From NCBI GenBank assembly GCA_015058405.1, contig SVCL01000010.1, positions 1 through 64,000 on the forward strand: 64,000 nt of DNA, written 5' to 3'. Shown here piece by piece: positions 55,220 through 62,761 of the stretch (position 1 is its first letter; each line of letters starts with the position of its first letter). Position numbers and translations under genes: made by a program. The DNA is from Clostridium sp. GTDB lineage: Bacteria > Bacillota > Clostridia > Clostridiales > Clostridiaceae. Below the pieces are notes generated by a model. It saw only the letters and a program-made list of their open reading frames with translations, searched no databases and had not been told where the DNA came from.

Positions 55220-56125
55220 ATGAAAAAAATATTAATAGCAGGACTTATAAACATTGAAACTACAGTTAAGATAAATGAGTTTCCAATACAATATACCCCT
55301 ATTGATTATCAATTCTTTGGAGTAGAGTCAACTATTTCAGGAGTTGGATATAATATTGCAAAGGCGGTAAAAACATTAGGGGATGAACCAATTGTATTGT
55401 CTTTAATTGGAAACGATATATATAAGGGAGCCATAGAAGGCGAATTTGAAAAAAACAATATAAAAACTGATTATGTAAAAGCTGTATTAAAGGAAACAGC
55501 TCAATCCACAATTTTGTATGATAATGAAGGTAAGAGAAGAATTACATTAGATTTAAAGGATATTCAAGATAGAGAATATGATAAAGAAGGAATACAAGAT
55601 ATATTAAAGGATGTAGATATAGCTGCAATTTGTAATATTAATTTTGCAAGAGGATTATTATCAGAAGCAAAAAAAGCTAATAAGGTTATAGCTAGTGATG
55701 TTCATGTTGTTAGCGATATAAATGATGAGTACAATAGAGATTTTATGGAGAATTCAAACATATTATTTTTAAGTAATGAAGCAATATTAGGTAAAGAAAG
55801 AGAATTTTTAAATACTTTAATAGAAAACTTTAATAATGAAATCATAGTTGTAGGTATGGGAAAACAAGGTTCATTAATGTATGTTAGAAAAGATAATAAG
55901 ATAGTGGAATATCCAGCAATTGATACTAGAAAAATAGTAAGTACTATAGGTGCAGGAGATGCGTTATTCTCAGCATTCTTACATTATTATATTAAAGATA
56001 GTAACCCATATACTGCTATAGAAAATGCAACATATTTTGCTTCTTACAAAATAGGAGAAAAAGGTGCTGCCAGTGGCTTCATAACTGAATCTCAATTAGA
56101 AAAACTTAAAGAGCAAAATAAATAG
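55220..56125 (+). CDS. PfkB/ribokinase family carbohydrate kinase
   Basis: The 301-residue protein has the ribokinase fold. It contains SGVGYNIAKAVKTLGD near residue 40, the PfkB signature region, and the anion-hole and catalytic-base motif STIGAGDALFSAF near 243-255. Family members phosphorylate sugars, nucleosides or sugar phosphates, so the substrate cannot be read from sequence. The ATG at 55220 is preferred over 55214 because AAGGAG at 55206-55211 is eight bases before it. The gene overlaps the PLP enzyme's frame end by none or few bases and is clearly in the same transcript. Confidence 0.9.
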   Translation: MKKILIAGLINIETTVKINEFPIQYTPIDYQFFGVESTISGVGYNIAKAVKTLGDEPIVLSLIGNDIYKGAIEGEFEKNNIKTDYVKAVLKETAQSTILYDNEGKRRITLDLKDIQDREYDKEGIQDILKDVDIAAICNINFARGLLSEAKKANKVIASDVHVVSDINDEYNRDFMENSNILFLSNEAILGKEREFLNTLIENFNNEIIVVGMGKQGSLMYVRKDNKIVEYPAIDTRKIVSTIGAGDALFSAFLHYYIKDSNPYTAIENATYFASYKIGEKGAASGFITESQLEKLKEQNK

Positions 56126-56138
56126 GGAGGTGTAACAA

Positions 56139-57260
56139 ATGGACAAGCTTCAATTATATATATTAAAAAGTACTTTTGAAGATTTACCTAATAAGTGGGG
56201 GATATCTGAATATTCGGATATTCATTATAGTGAGGTAATGAAAGATTTATATTTAGATGACTTTCCAAATGCTTGGAAAGATGAATCGCTAAAAAATAAA
56301 GCAGGAACAATAGGTGCTAATGATTATTTTAACAAATGGACTGGTGAAGAATTTATAGCGCTAGAAGATACTAAGTTAAATGATTTTTATAAGTTAGTTA
56401 AGACTGAATTAGCTGATGGTTCTATAATCAATGGCAAGAGAACTGGAATTCCATTATCAGGAGGAAATCATCAACTTTTATTTTATAATAAGGAATTTGT
56501 AGATCATGCCCCAACTACTTTTGAAGAATTAATAAAGATGTCAGAAGAGATAAAAGAAAAATATAATTTAGAATATTCTTTTGTATTTCCTACTGGAGCG
56601 TGTTATTTCATTTTACCTATATTATATGGTTTTGGAGCAGAATTATGGTCAAAACCTGGTGTAGAACCTATTCCAGAGGAGCCTTTAAGAAAGACAATTG
56701 AATTGTTAAAGGACTTAATTTATGATAGAAAATTACTTCCTGTAAAGTGGGAACAAGAAAATAGTATGCCTTATTTTATGGAAGGAAAAGCAGCATTTTG
56801 TATAGGTGGAGATTGGAATATTAATCAATTTCAAAGAGCATTAAATTATAATATAGGAGTTTGCGAAATTCCTAAGCTTGAAAGAGAATGTAGATCAAAT
56901 GGAAATGCTAATTATTTATATGTATCAAAGTATGCAAACTCAAAGGTTTTAGATAATGCATTTCAATTTTGTAAAAGAGTATTAAGTAAAGAAATTCAAG
57001 ATAATATTGTTGAAGAATTATACAGAATGCCAGCTTTAAAAGATTATGAATTTGATGAAAGTAAGCACAGTAAAATAATGAGTGACAGTTATAAGGTGTA
57101 CAAGAATTCCTTTATACTACCACCATTAAAAGATGTTTCTCATATGTATCATGTTCTTGCAGATTTGCTTGAACCAAATGTAATAATAAGTGATACACCA
57201 GAAGCATTGGCAAAAGATGTAGTAGCTAAATTAAAGGATACAGATTCTTATTATAAGTAA
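56139..57260 (+). CDS. Solute-binding-protein-like (MalE fold) protein without signal peptide
   Basis: The 373-residue protein resembles family 1 extracellular solute-binding proteins such as MalE. It has GKRTGIPLSGGNHQLLFYNKEF, PTTFEELIKMSEEIKEKY, FMEGKAAFCIGGDWNINQF and a late region with ALAKDVVAKL. Unlike MalE, it begins MDKLQLYILKSTFED with no signal peptide, lipobox or anchor, and the N-lobe is shortened. No sugar importer permeases are nearby. It is either a cytosolic sugar sensor or carrier, or an enzyme-like derivative. A good GGGAGGTG site and a tight operon argue that the start is real. Confidence 0.75.
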   Translation: MDKLQLYILKSTFEDLPNKWGISEYSDIHYSEVMKDLYLDDFPNAWKDESLKNKAGTIGANDYFNKWTGEEFIALEDTKLNDFYKLVKTELADGSIINGKRTGIPLSGGNHQLLFYNKEFVDHAPTTFEELIKMSEEIKEKYNLEYSFVFPTGACYFILPILYGFGAELWSKPGVEPIPEEPLRKTIELLKDLIYDRKLLPVKWEQENSMPYFMEGKAAFCIGGDWNINQFQRALNYNIGVCEIPKLERECRSNGNANYLYVSKYANSKVLDNAFQFCKRVLSKEIQDNIVEELYRMPALKDYEFDESKHSKIMSDSYKVYKNSFILPPLKDVSHMYHVLADLLEPNVIISDTPEALAKDVVAKLKDTDSYYK

Positions 57261-57285
57261 TAATCTATTTAGGAAGTGAAGATAA

Positions 57286-58266
57286 ATGAAAATATTAATA
57301 TTAGGTGGAACAGGGGTGTTATCTTCTAGTATTACTCAAAAGTGTATAGAAGAAGGACATGAGGTTGTTCACTTTAATAGAAAGAAAACTCCTAATAAAT
57401 TTTCAGTAGAGACAATATGTGGTGATAGACATAATAAAGAAGATCTAAGAAAGACATTAGCGGTAAAACCTGATATTGTTATTGATATGTTATGCTTTGG
57501 AAAAGAAGAGGCTGAAAATGCTATAGATATATACAAATATAATGTAGAGCAATATATTTACTGTTCTACATCATGTGTATACACTCCAAAGGATAAGAAA
57601 GAAATAATAACTGAAAAATCTGAAGCAAAACCAATTAGTGAATATGGACAATCAAAGTTAGCAGCAGAGGTAGAATTTGAAAAGGCAAGTAAAGAGGGAT
57701 ATTTTAATATAACTATCTTTAGACCTGGACATGTATTTAATAAAAACTTTATTGTAAATAATTTGACATTAAATGGGTTATATGTATTAGAGAGAATGAA
57801 AAAAAATTTAGATGTTATTTTAACAGACCAAGGAGAGAGACAATGGCAAGCGTGCCATGCTAATAATATTGGCACAGCCTTTTCAAAAGCTTGTGGGAAT
57901 AAACGTTGTTACAATCAAAAGTATAATATTTCAGGAACAGAGGTTTTTACTTGGAATGATATATATAAAATAATGATTAATGAATTAGGAAGCAAAAGTA
58001 AAATAGTTTATTTAGATAAAGACTATATTATTAAAACTCAAGATGAACAAGTTGATTTTTTGAATACAGTAACTAAATATAATTGGAATCATGATGGATC
58101 ACTTTTAAAAGAGCATATAGGAAATTATTATGAAAAGGGCTTCATTGAAGGTATAAGAGAAGTTATTAGTAATAATATTAGCAAAACTAATGATGATTAT
58201 ATAGAAAATCAAATGTATGATAAGTTGTTAAAATATGCAAATAATAAATATGATGGAGGAAAATAA
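57286..58266 (+). CDS. NAD-dependent epimerase/dehydratase (extended SDR-like)
   Basis: The 326-residue protein has an N-terminal Rossmann motif LGGTGVLSSSITQKC near residue 5, the typical glycine-rich turn of extended short-chain dehydrogenases. EYGQSKLAAEVEF near 120 supplies the YxxxK catalytic pair, and STSCVYTP fits the preceding Ser/Thr region. Substrates are usually nucleotide sugars or modified sugars. The C terminus (about 310-326) is short and polar. It shares the transcript with the solute-binding-like gene upstream and the radical SAM gene one base downstream. Confidence 0.88.
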   Translation: MKILILGGTGVLSSSITQKCIEEGHEVVHFNRKKTPNKFSVETICGDRHNKEDLRKTLAVKPDIVIDMLCFGKEEAENAIDIYKYNVEQYIYCSTSCVYTPKDKKEIITEKSEAKPISEYGQSKLAAEVEFEKASKEGYFNITIFRPGHVFNKNFIVNNLTLNGLYVLERMKKNLDVILTDQGERQWQACHANNIGTAFSKACGNKRCYNQKYNISGTEVFTWNDIYKIMINELGSKSKIVYLDKDYIIKTQDEQVDFLNTVTKYNWNHDGSLLKEHIGNYYEKGFIEGIREVISNNISKTNDDYIENQMYDKLLKYANNKYDGGK

Positions 58267-58267
58267 T

Positions 58268-59275
58268 ATGAAAAATTTTCTATTTAATTCTACAGTATTA
58301 GTTGAACCTACTAATATATGTAATTTAAGGTGTATAATGTGTGAAGCAAAATGTACAACCGATAGAGGGGTTAAGGCAGAGTATTTAATGCCAGAACAAT
58401 TAGATATTATGTTAGGAAAGCTAGATGGCTATATCAGTAATGTGGTTTTTCAAGGAGATTGTGAACCAACATTAAATCCATATTTAGGTGAATTGGTTAA
58501 GGTGGCTAAAAAGCATACTGGACATGTTAGTATGGTTACCAATGGATTGGCTTTAATTCCTAAAAAGATAGATGAACTTTTAGAATGTGGAGTTTCTTGG
58601 TTTGCTATATCAATAGATAGTCATATTCCTGAAATATATAATGGTATAAGAAAAAATAGTGATTTTAAAAAGCTTATGGAGAACTTAGACTACTTAATTA
58701 AGTTAAAAAATACAACACATAAAAATATAAAAATAGTAACACATAAAATTGTATTTAACAATGATTCAGAAGAATATTTAAAGGATTATGTAAGATATTT
58801 TTATGTTAATAAAGGAGTAGATAAGGTTACCTTTGCTCCTCTTGTGGAAATGGGCAATATTGATAATGAAAATTGGATAATAACTAGAAATAATATTGAA
58901 AATGATTTAATAAGAGAAGGAATAAATATTAGCCTTAAAGATTTTTCAAATTATCCATATATGAGTATAAATAAATATTGTGGAACAAATTTATTCTTTT
59001 TAGGACATACTGGTTGCTTTGCACCTTGTGGATTACATACAAAGGAAAATAAGGTTTTTGGAAATTTATTAACTGAATCATTAGAAGAGATAGTTAATAA
59101 AGATGTATTTAAAGAGTTCCATGAGTATTGGTTGAATAATAATTTTAACAGTAAGGTTCCTCACATATGTGAAAATTGTTACTTATTAAGAAGTCCGTAC
59201 TTTAGTTATTGCATAGATGTGCCTCATAAGAAAAAACAAGAAATAGACAGTTGTAATTTAGTTGGAATGTTATAA
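58268..59275 (+). CDS. Radical SAM enzyme with additional C-terminal cysteines
   Basis: The 335-residue protein has the radical SAM triad in PTNICNLRCIMCEAKC (residues about 15-28) and a TIM-barrel pattern with FQGDCEPTLNP, VTNGLALIP and ISIDSH. Five or more cysteines in the last 100 residues (YCGTN, GCFAPCG, ICENCY, YCID) resemble a SPASM or similar auxiliary-cluster domain. SPASM proteins modify peptides, proteins or sugars. No small precursor peptide gene was found nearby, so a sugar or nucleotide substrate is possible. The ATG at 58268 follows TGGAGGA. An ATG at 58235 overlaps the upstream gene and lacks a site. Confidence 0.85.
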   Translation: MKNFLFNSTVLVEPTNICNLRCIMCEAKCTTDRGVKAEYLMPEQLDIMLGKLDGYISNVVFQGDCEPTLNPYLGELVKVAKKHTGHVSMVTNGLALIPKKIDELLECGVSWFAISIDSHIPEIYNGIRKNSDFKKLMENLDYLIKLKNTTHKNIKIVTHKIVFNNDSEEYLKDYVRYFYVNKGVDKVTFAPLVEMGNIDNENWIITRNNIENDLIREGINISLKDFSNYPYMSINKYCGTNLFFLGHTGCFAPCGLHTKENKVFGNLLTESLEEIVNKDVFKEFHEYWLNNNFNSKVPHICENCYLLRSPYFSYCIDVPHKKKQEIDSCNLVGML

Positions 59276-59460
59276 AAAATATAAATGAATGAAGATGGAG
59301 CAGTATCTAAGAGAGTTTTAAATACTTTCGGTACAGCTCCATTTATATACTTTAATAGCAATACGTTTTTTTCAACTTCAGCATCCATTTGATGTATATC
59401 TTTAATTATATTAGAAAACGCGGATCCAAATTTTCTAAAATATAAATTAAAACTTTAAAT
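59276..59460 (-). pseudogene. Possible gene remnant and imperfect hairpin downstream of the malQ cluster
   Basis: An open - strand frame runs through this gap without a usable start. Its reading, KFGSAFSNIIKDIHQMDAEV followed by an acidic-helical stretch ending near LLDTAPSS, looks protein-like. The + strand also folds as an imperfect hairpin, ATGGAGC / GCTCCAT (59294-59343), which may end the upstream transcript. I could not identify a family, and it may be an eroded coding fragment or noise. Confidence 0.3.
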
Positions 59461-59477
59461 TTTAGGAGGTTTTTATT

Positions 59478-60227
59478 ATGGGAAAAATTCAAACAGCAAC
59501 TCAATGGATGATAAACTTAGCAAATGATGATAGTCATGGATATGATCAAACTCACAGATGGGGACCAGATTATGATTGTTCTTCAGCAGTTATAAGTGCA
59601 TGGCAATATGCAGGTGTACCGGTAAAAACTAATGGAGCAACTTATACAGGAAATATGTATGGTGTTTTTACTAAGTGTGGTTTTTCAGATGTTACTTCTA
59701 AGGTAAACCTTTCAACTGGTTCAGGAATACAATATGGAGATGGATTATTAAATACATCACAACATACTGTTATGTCTATTGGAAATGGTCAAATAGTTAC
59801 TGCTTCAAAAAATAAAAATAATGGTTATACTGGAGGGAAACCAGGAGACCAAACAGGTAAGGAAATACGTATTAGAAGTTACTATAATCACCCTTGGAAT
59901 TATGTTCTTAGATATACAGCAGAAGATGGTGGTGATGTAATAATAAATCCACCATCAAAGAATGAATATGAAATAAAGAGATATACAGAACACGGAACTG
60001 CATATCCTAGAACAACATTAAATATTAGAAGTACACCTAATGCATCAGAAGGTTCTTCAAATGTAGTGGGTAAATATTATAATGGAGAACATGTTGTTTA
60101 TGATTTAGTAGTAATCACAAATAAATATGTGTATGTTAGCTGGATTGGAGTTTCAGGAAATAGACGTTATATGGCTGTAAAGGATCAAGACACTGGTAAT
60201 AGATATGCTGACTTTTTTGACGTCTAG
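59478..60227 (+). CDS. Endolysin-like amidase/peptidase with C-terminal SH3 domain
   Basis: The 249-residue protein has an N-terminal NlpC/P60-like domain of the phage Amidase_5 group (residues 1-147). Cys34 lies in GPDYDCSSAVI and His96 in TSQHTVMSIGNGQIV, the expected catalytic pair. A linker leads to an SH3-like wall-binding domain near 165-249 with LNIRSTPNASEG. No signal peptide is present. This is the design of a phage endolysin, which needs a holin to exit, but no holin or phage gene is adjacent. It may be a prophage relic or a bacteriocin-like lysin. Confidence 0.85.
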   Translation: MGKIQTATQWMINLANDDSHGYDQTHRWGPDYDCSSAVISAWQYAGVPVKTNGATYTGNMYGVFTKCGFSDVTSKVNLSTGSGIQYGDGLLNTSQHTVMSIGNGQIVTASKNKNNGYTGGKPGDQTGKEIRIRSYYNHPWNYVLRYTAEDGGDVIINPPSKNEYEIKRYTEHGTAYPRTTLNIRSTPNASEGSSNVVGKYYNGEHVVYDLVVITNKYVYVSWIGVSGNRRYMAVKDQDTGNRYADFFDV

Positions 60228-60347
60228 ACAAATATATAAGTAAGAAGGTTAAGGAAAGGAATTATTTGAAGCGGTTTTAGATAAGTGATATAATAAATTA
60301 TGGATATTATGTTAAAATAAGTATAAACATAAAAAAGGGGGTATAAG

Positions 60348-60824
60348 GTGAGTAAGGTTTTAGTTGCATATTTTTCAGCTAGTGGAGTAACTGAAAAAGT
60401 AGCAAAGAAGTTAAATTTAGTAGTTGGAGGGGATATTCATAGAATTGAACCAGTAAATCCATATACAGATGCAGATCTAGATTGGAGAAATAAAAAAAGC
60501 CGTAGTTCAATTGAAATGAGTGATAAGAAATTTAGACCAGCTATTGCTAATAAGGTGGATAATATGAATCAATATGATGAGATTTATATTGGATTCCCAA
60601 TTTGGTGGTATGTAGCACCTACAATTATAAATACATTTTTAGAAGAATATGATTTATCAGGCAAGACTATAATTCCTTTTGCAACATCAGGTGTTAGTGG
60701 AATGGGTAATACAAATGAAGAACTAAAGAATTCTTGTAAAGGCTCTATCTTAAAGGATGGAAAAAGGTTTGCTGAAAGTGTTAGTGAAATTGAGATAAAG
60801 AATTGGATTGAAGAAGTTAAATAA
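60348..60824 (+). CDS. Flavodoxin family protein
   Basis: The 158-residue protein is a flavodoxin of the larger Flavodoxin_4-like group. It begins VLVAYFSASGVTEKVAKKL, the phosphate-binding loop for FMN, and continues with IYIGFPIWWYVAPTIINTFLE, which contacts the isoalloxazine ring. IPFATSGVSGMGNT follows. The group often serves in electron transfer or quinone reduction. It starts at GTG with AAGGGGG upstream. It is followed by a strong terminator and has no clear partner. Confidence 0.9.
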   Translation: MSKVLVAYFSASGVTEKVAKKLNLVVGGDIHRIEPVNPYTDADLDWRNKKSRSSIEMSDKKFRPAIANKVDNMNQYDEIYIGFPIWWYVAPTIINTFLEEYDLSGKTIIPFATSGVSGMGNTNEELKNSCKGSILKDGKRFAESVSEIEIKNWIEEVK

Positions 60825-61218
60825 TTATAGAAAGATATAAAAAAGATAGGTATATGTTTGTTAAGTTCATTAACTACATATACCTATCTTTTTATTAAAT
60901 AAATAAATACATACATTATAATAAAGAATATATACAATACAAAAAGTTATACTATAAACAAGTAGGGGAACTACATGTATGGGTGTACTTCTAGTAAAGC
61001 GTATTATATATTGTATTTATTTAATATATAGTGTTATTCTATATATACATAATAAACTAGATTATCTAATAGGTAAATAAATAAGTCATGAAATGGATAT
61101 ATTTAATCGTAAAAGTATACAAGCGAAGAAAATAAGTATAAAAAATATAGTAAAAAATGGATGAGTATACTAAAGCTTGAAGGGAATACGAAAGAATTAG
61201 AAGGAGAAATGTGTGTTT
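60825..61218 (+). other. Intergenic region upstream of the small basic protein gene
   Basis: These 394 bases contain the flavodoxin terminator and then about 320 bases of AT-rich DNA. Two GTATAC sites, at 61115 and 61165, lie 50 bases apart, recalling the array before transketolase. A slightly GC-richer patch around 60960-61005 (GTAGGGGAACTACATG) was checked for an RNA fold, but no strong stem or known riboswitch was recognised. Confidence 0.4.
60838..60894 (+). terminator. Terminator after the flavodoxin gene
   Basis: AAAAAGATAGGTATATG pairs with CATATACCTATCTTTTT around an 18-base loop containing GTTAA and TTAAC, then a short T tract. Confidence 0.88.
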
Positions 61219-61371
61219 ATGAATAAGAATTTAGAAATAATGAAAAAAATTATAGAAGAAAAAAAGAAAAAGGGTAGTATGACTAAAAATACTATGAGAG
61301 CTCAAAAAAGTATGGGAAAATCATCGAAGGGAGTTAAGACAGGGAACGGTGGAGGATTATTTGATAAATAG
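61219..61371 (+). CDS. Small basic protein of 50 residues
   Basis: An ATG with AAGGAG 13 bases upstream opens a frame encoding MNKNLEIMKKIIEEKKKKGS and ending KTGNGGGLFDK. It is rich in Lys, has a helical N-terminal half, and a Gly-rich tail with a C-terminal FDK. It has no signal peptide or cysteines. The composition and the ribosome site suggest a real gene, and I believe similar short proteins occur in clostridia, but I cannot name a family. The NUDIX gene starts 30 bases later and is probably cotranscribed. Confidence 0.65.
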   Translation: MNKNLEIMKKIIEEKKKKGSMTKNTMRAQKSMGKSSKGVKTGNGGGLFDK

Positions 61372-61401
61372 TTAATATGTAAGCAATACGGGGGAGTTAT
61401 T

Positions 61402-61896
61402 ATGAAATTTTGTGTTGAATGTGGTAATAAATTAGAACTTAGAAAGTGTGAAGGAGAAGGATTGATACCTTTTTGTAATAAGTGTAATGAATTTAGATTT
61501 CCTATATTTAATACTGCAATAAGTACTGCTATTTATAATAAGAGCATGGAAAAAGTTATATTAATACAACAATATGGAAAAGATTTCAATATACTAGTTG
61601 CAGGTTATGTTAATAAAGGCGAGTCAGCAGAAGAGGCACTTGTTAGAGAAGTAAAAGAGGAATTAAATCTTAATGTAATAAATTATAAGTTTGTAAAAAG
61701 TAAATATTACGAAAAGTCTAATACGTTAATGATAAATTTTATTAGCTTTGTTGATTCAGAAGATTTAAGTGATATTTCAAGTGAAGTGGATAAAGCTCAA
61801 TGGTTTACAATAGGAGAAGCAAAAAATGCTATACTTAAGAATAGTTTAGCAGAGGAATTTTTATTAGAAGGAATAAATAAGTACATAGAAATATAA
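61402..61896 (+). CDS. NUDIX hydrolase with N-terminal zinc ribbon (NudC-like)
   Basis: The 164-residue protein has a zinc ribbon at residues 1-32 (FCVECGNKLE, FCNKCNEFRF) and a NUDIX domain with the box GYVNKGESAEEALVREVKEELNL near 75-97. The box keeps the metal-binding REVKEE, with Leu-Asn-Leu at its end where Glu/Gly is usual. This layout is that of short NADH pyrophosphatases that hydrolyse NAD(H) or remove NAD caps from RNA. It ends at a very long hairpin shared with the convergent gene. Confidence 0.88.
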   Translation: MKFCVECGNKLELRKCEGEGLIPFCNKCNEFRFPIFNTAISTAIYNKSMEKVILIQQYGKDFNILVAGYVNKGESAEEALVREVKEELNLNVINYKFVKSKYYEKSNTLMINFISFVDSEDLSDISSEVDKAQWFTIGEAKNAILKNSLAEEFLLEGINKYIEI

Positions 61897-61979
61897 AAGG
61901 GGTTGTATCAAAAGCATGCTTAAATACTAAAGATGTTATAACATCTTTATTTTAAGACTTTTGATACAGCCCCTTTTTA
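61895..61979. terminator. Very long bidirectional hairpin, terminator or MITE-like
   Basis: Outer arms AAAAGGGGTTGTATCAAAAG and CTTTTGATACAGCCCCTTTT pair over 20 bases with one G-U. Inner arms CTTAAATACTAAAGATGT and ACATCTTTATTTTAAG pair with a bulge. The hairpin fits between convergent genes as a shared terminator. Its size and GGGGCTGTATCAAAAG ends could also mark a tiny non-autonomous element. Confidence 0.75.
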
Positions 61980-61986
61980 TATAATA

Positions 61987-62325
61987 TTATTTTTTACTAA
62001 ATACAGAAACAATTATATTTAGAATTTCTTTAATAACTTCAAAATTACTAAAAAGGTTGTCCTTGGCAACTATTACATCAGCAGTTGTTTCAGTAATAAC
62101 GTCACTGACATCTTTTAAGTTATCACATACATCATTTACATTTTCTGATATTGCAGGTAGCTTGTCACACATCTTGTTTATATTATTGTAATTTCTAGTT
62201 ACTAAACGATTTAAGTTAGTAATTAACTTAGTAAATCTATGTATAAGAATTAATAAGTAAACAAGCGTAGCGAAACCAACTATACCCAATACAGAAAGAA
62301 ATAAAGCTGATAGAGAAATATACAT
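61987..62325 (-). CDS. DUF948-like protein with one membrane helix
   Basis: The 112-residue protein has one N-terminal membrane helix (about 6-28) and an alpha-helical, heptad-rich remainder (ISENVNDVCDNLKDVSDVI). This fits the DUF948 / YtxG-like general stress family. The function is unknown. The start has AAAGGAG upstream on the - strand. A small, apparently frameshifted ORF lies just upstream in the same direction. Confidence 0.72.
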   Translation of the reverse strand: MYISLSALFLSVLGIVGFATLVYLLILIHRFTKLITNLNRLVTRNYNNINKMCDKLPAISENVNDVCDNLKDVSDVITETTADVIVAKDNLFSNFEVIKEILNIIVSVFSKK

Positions 62326-62343
62326 AATATCTCTTCTCCTTTA

Positions 62344-62500
62344 TTAAACAGTTAAATCTTCTTGTTCTATTACTTCTAATTCAATTGTATCATTAACTTC
62401 TTCAGTAGCTTCTATTTCTTCAGTAGATTCTACTTCTTTAGTAGATTCTATTTTCTTTTTTTCTCTTTTTTTTGTTTTCAATTAATTTGTAAATACTCAT
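62344..62500 (-). CDS. Small acidic-tail protein interrupted by a one-base shift in a poly-A run
   Basis: From the ATG at 62500 the frame reads MSIYKLIENKKK, then meets an eight-A run at 62466-62473 and stops soon after. In the next frame the DNA continues as REKKKIESTKEVESTEEIEA to a TAA at 62344, ending EQEDLTV. With seven A bases the two join into one 51-residue protein. A TTG at 62481 could start a 45-residue version, but it has no clear ribosome site. Phase variation, programmed slippage or a sequencing error are all possible. The gene precedes the DUF948-like gene. Confidence 0.5.
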
Positions 62501-62664
62501 AAAGTTCTCTTCTCTCTTCCTTTGTATAAAAAATAAAGTATTAATAAATTATATCAGTTAGTAAAATGAAAATAAGTACCAATATATTCAGTAAAGTAGA
62601 TAAAATTACTCTGATTTGATATAATGTAATTGCATTGAAAAAATACCAATAAATAATTAGGAGA

Positions 62665-62693
62665 TTGACATGTGAAAATATTGTTGGTATAAT
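62665..62693 (+). promoter_or_regulatory. Consensus sigma-A promoter of metY with leader hairpin
   Basis: A perfect TTGACA (62665-62670) and a perfect TATAAT (62688-62693) are exactly 17 bases apart. Right after it, CTTACTA (62694-62700) and TAGTAAG form an inverted repeat around the expected start point, followed by an A/T run. It could be an operator. No SAM riboswitch or T-box was recognised in the leader. Confidence 0.75.
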
Positions 62694-62761
62694 CTTACTA
62701 AACTTAGTTAAATAGTAAGAAAAAATATTTTTTGTATAAAAATAAATTGGGGGCGATTTAT

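Noticed and set aside
59428..59442. CodY box upstream of the endolysin gene
   Set aside because: AATTTTCTAAAATAT differs from the AATTTTCWGAAAATT consensus at three positions, which is not convincing in such AT-rich DNA.
62694..62761. SAM riboswitch or T-box before metY
   Set aside because: The leader is under 70 bases and lacks both the S-box core and the T-box sequence GGTGG, so it is too short for either.
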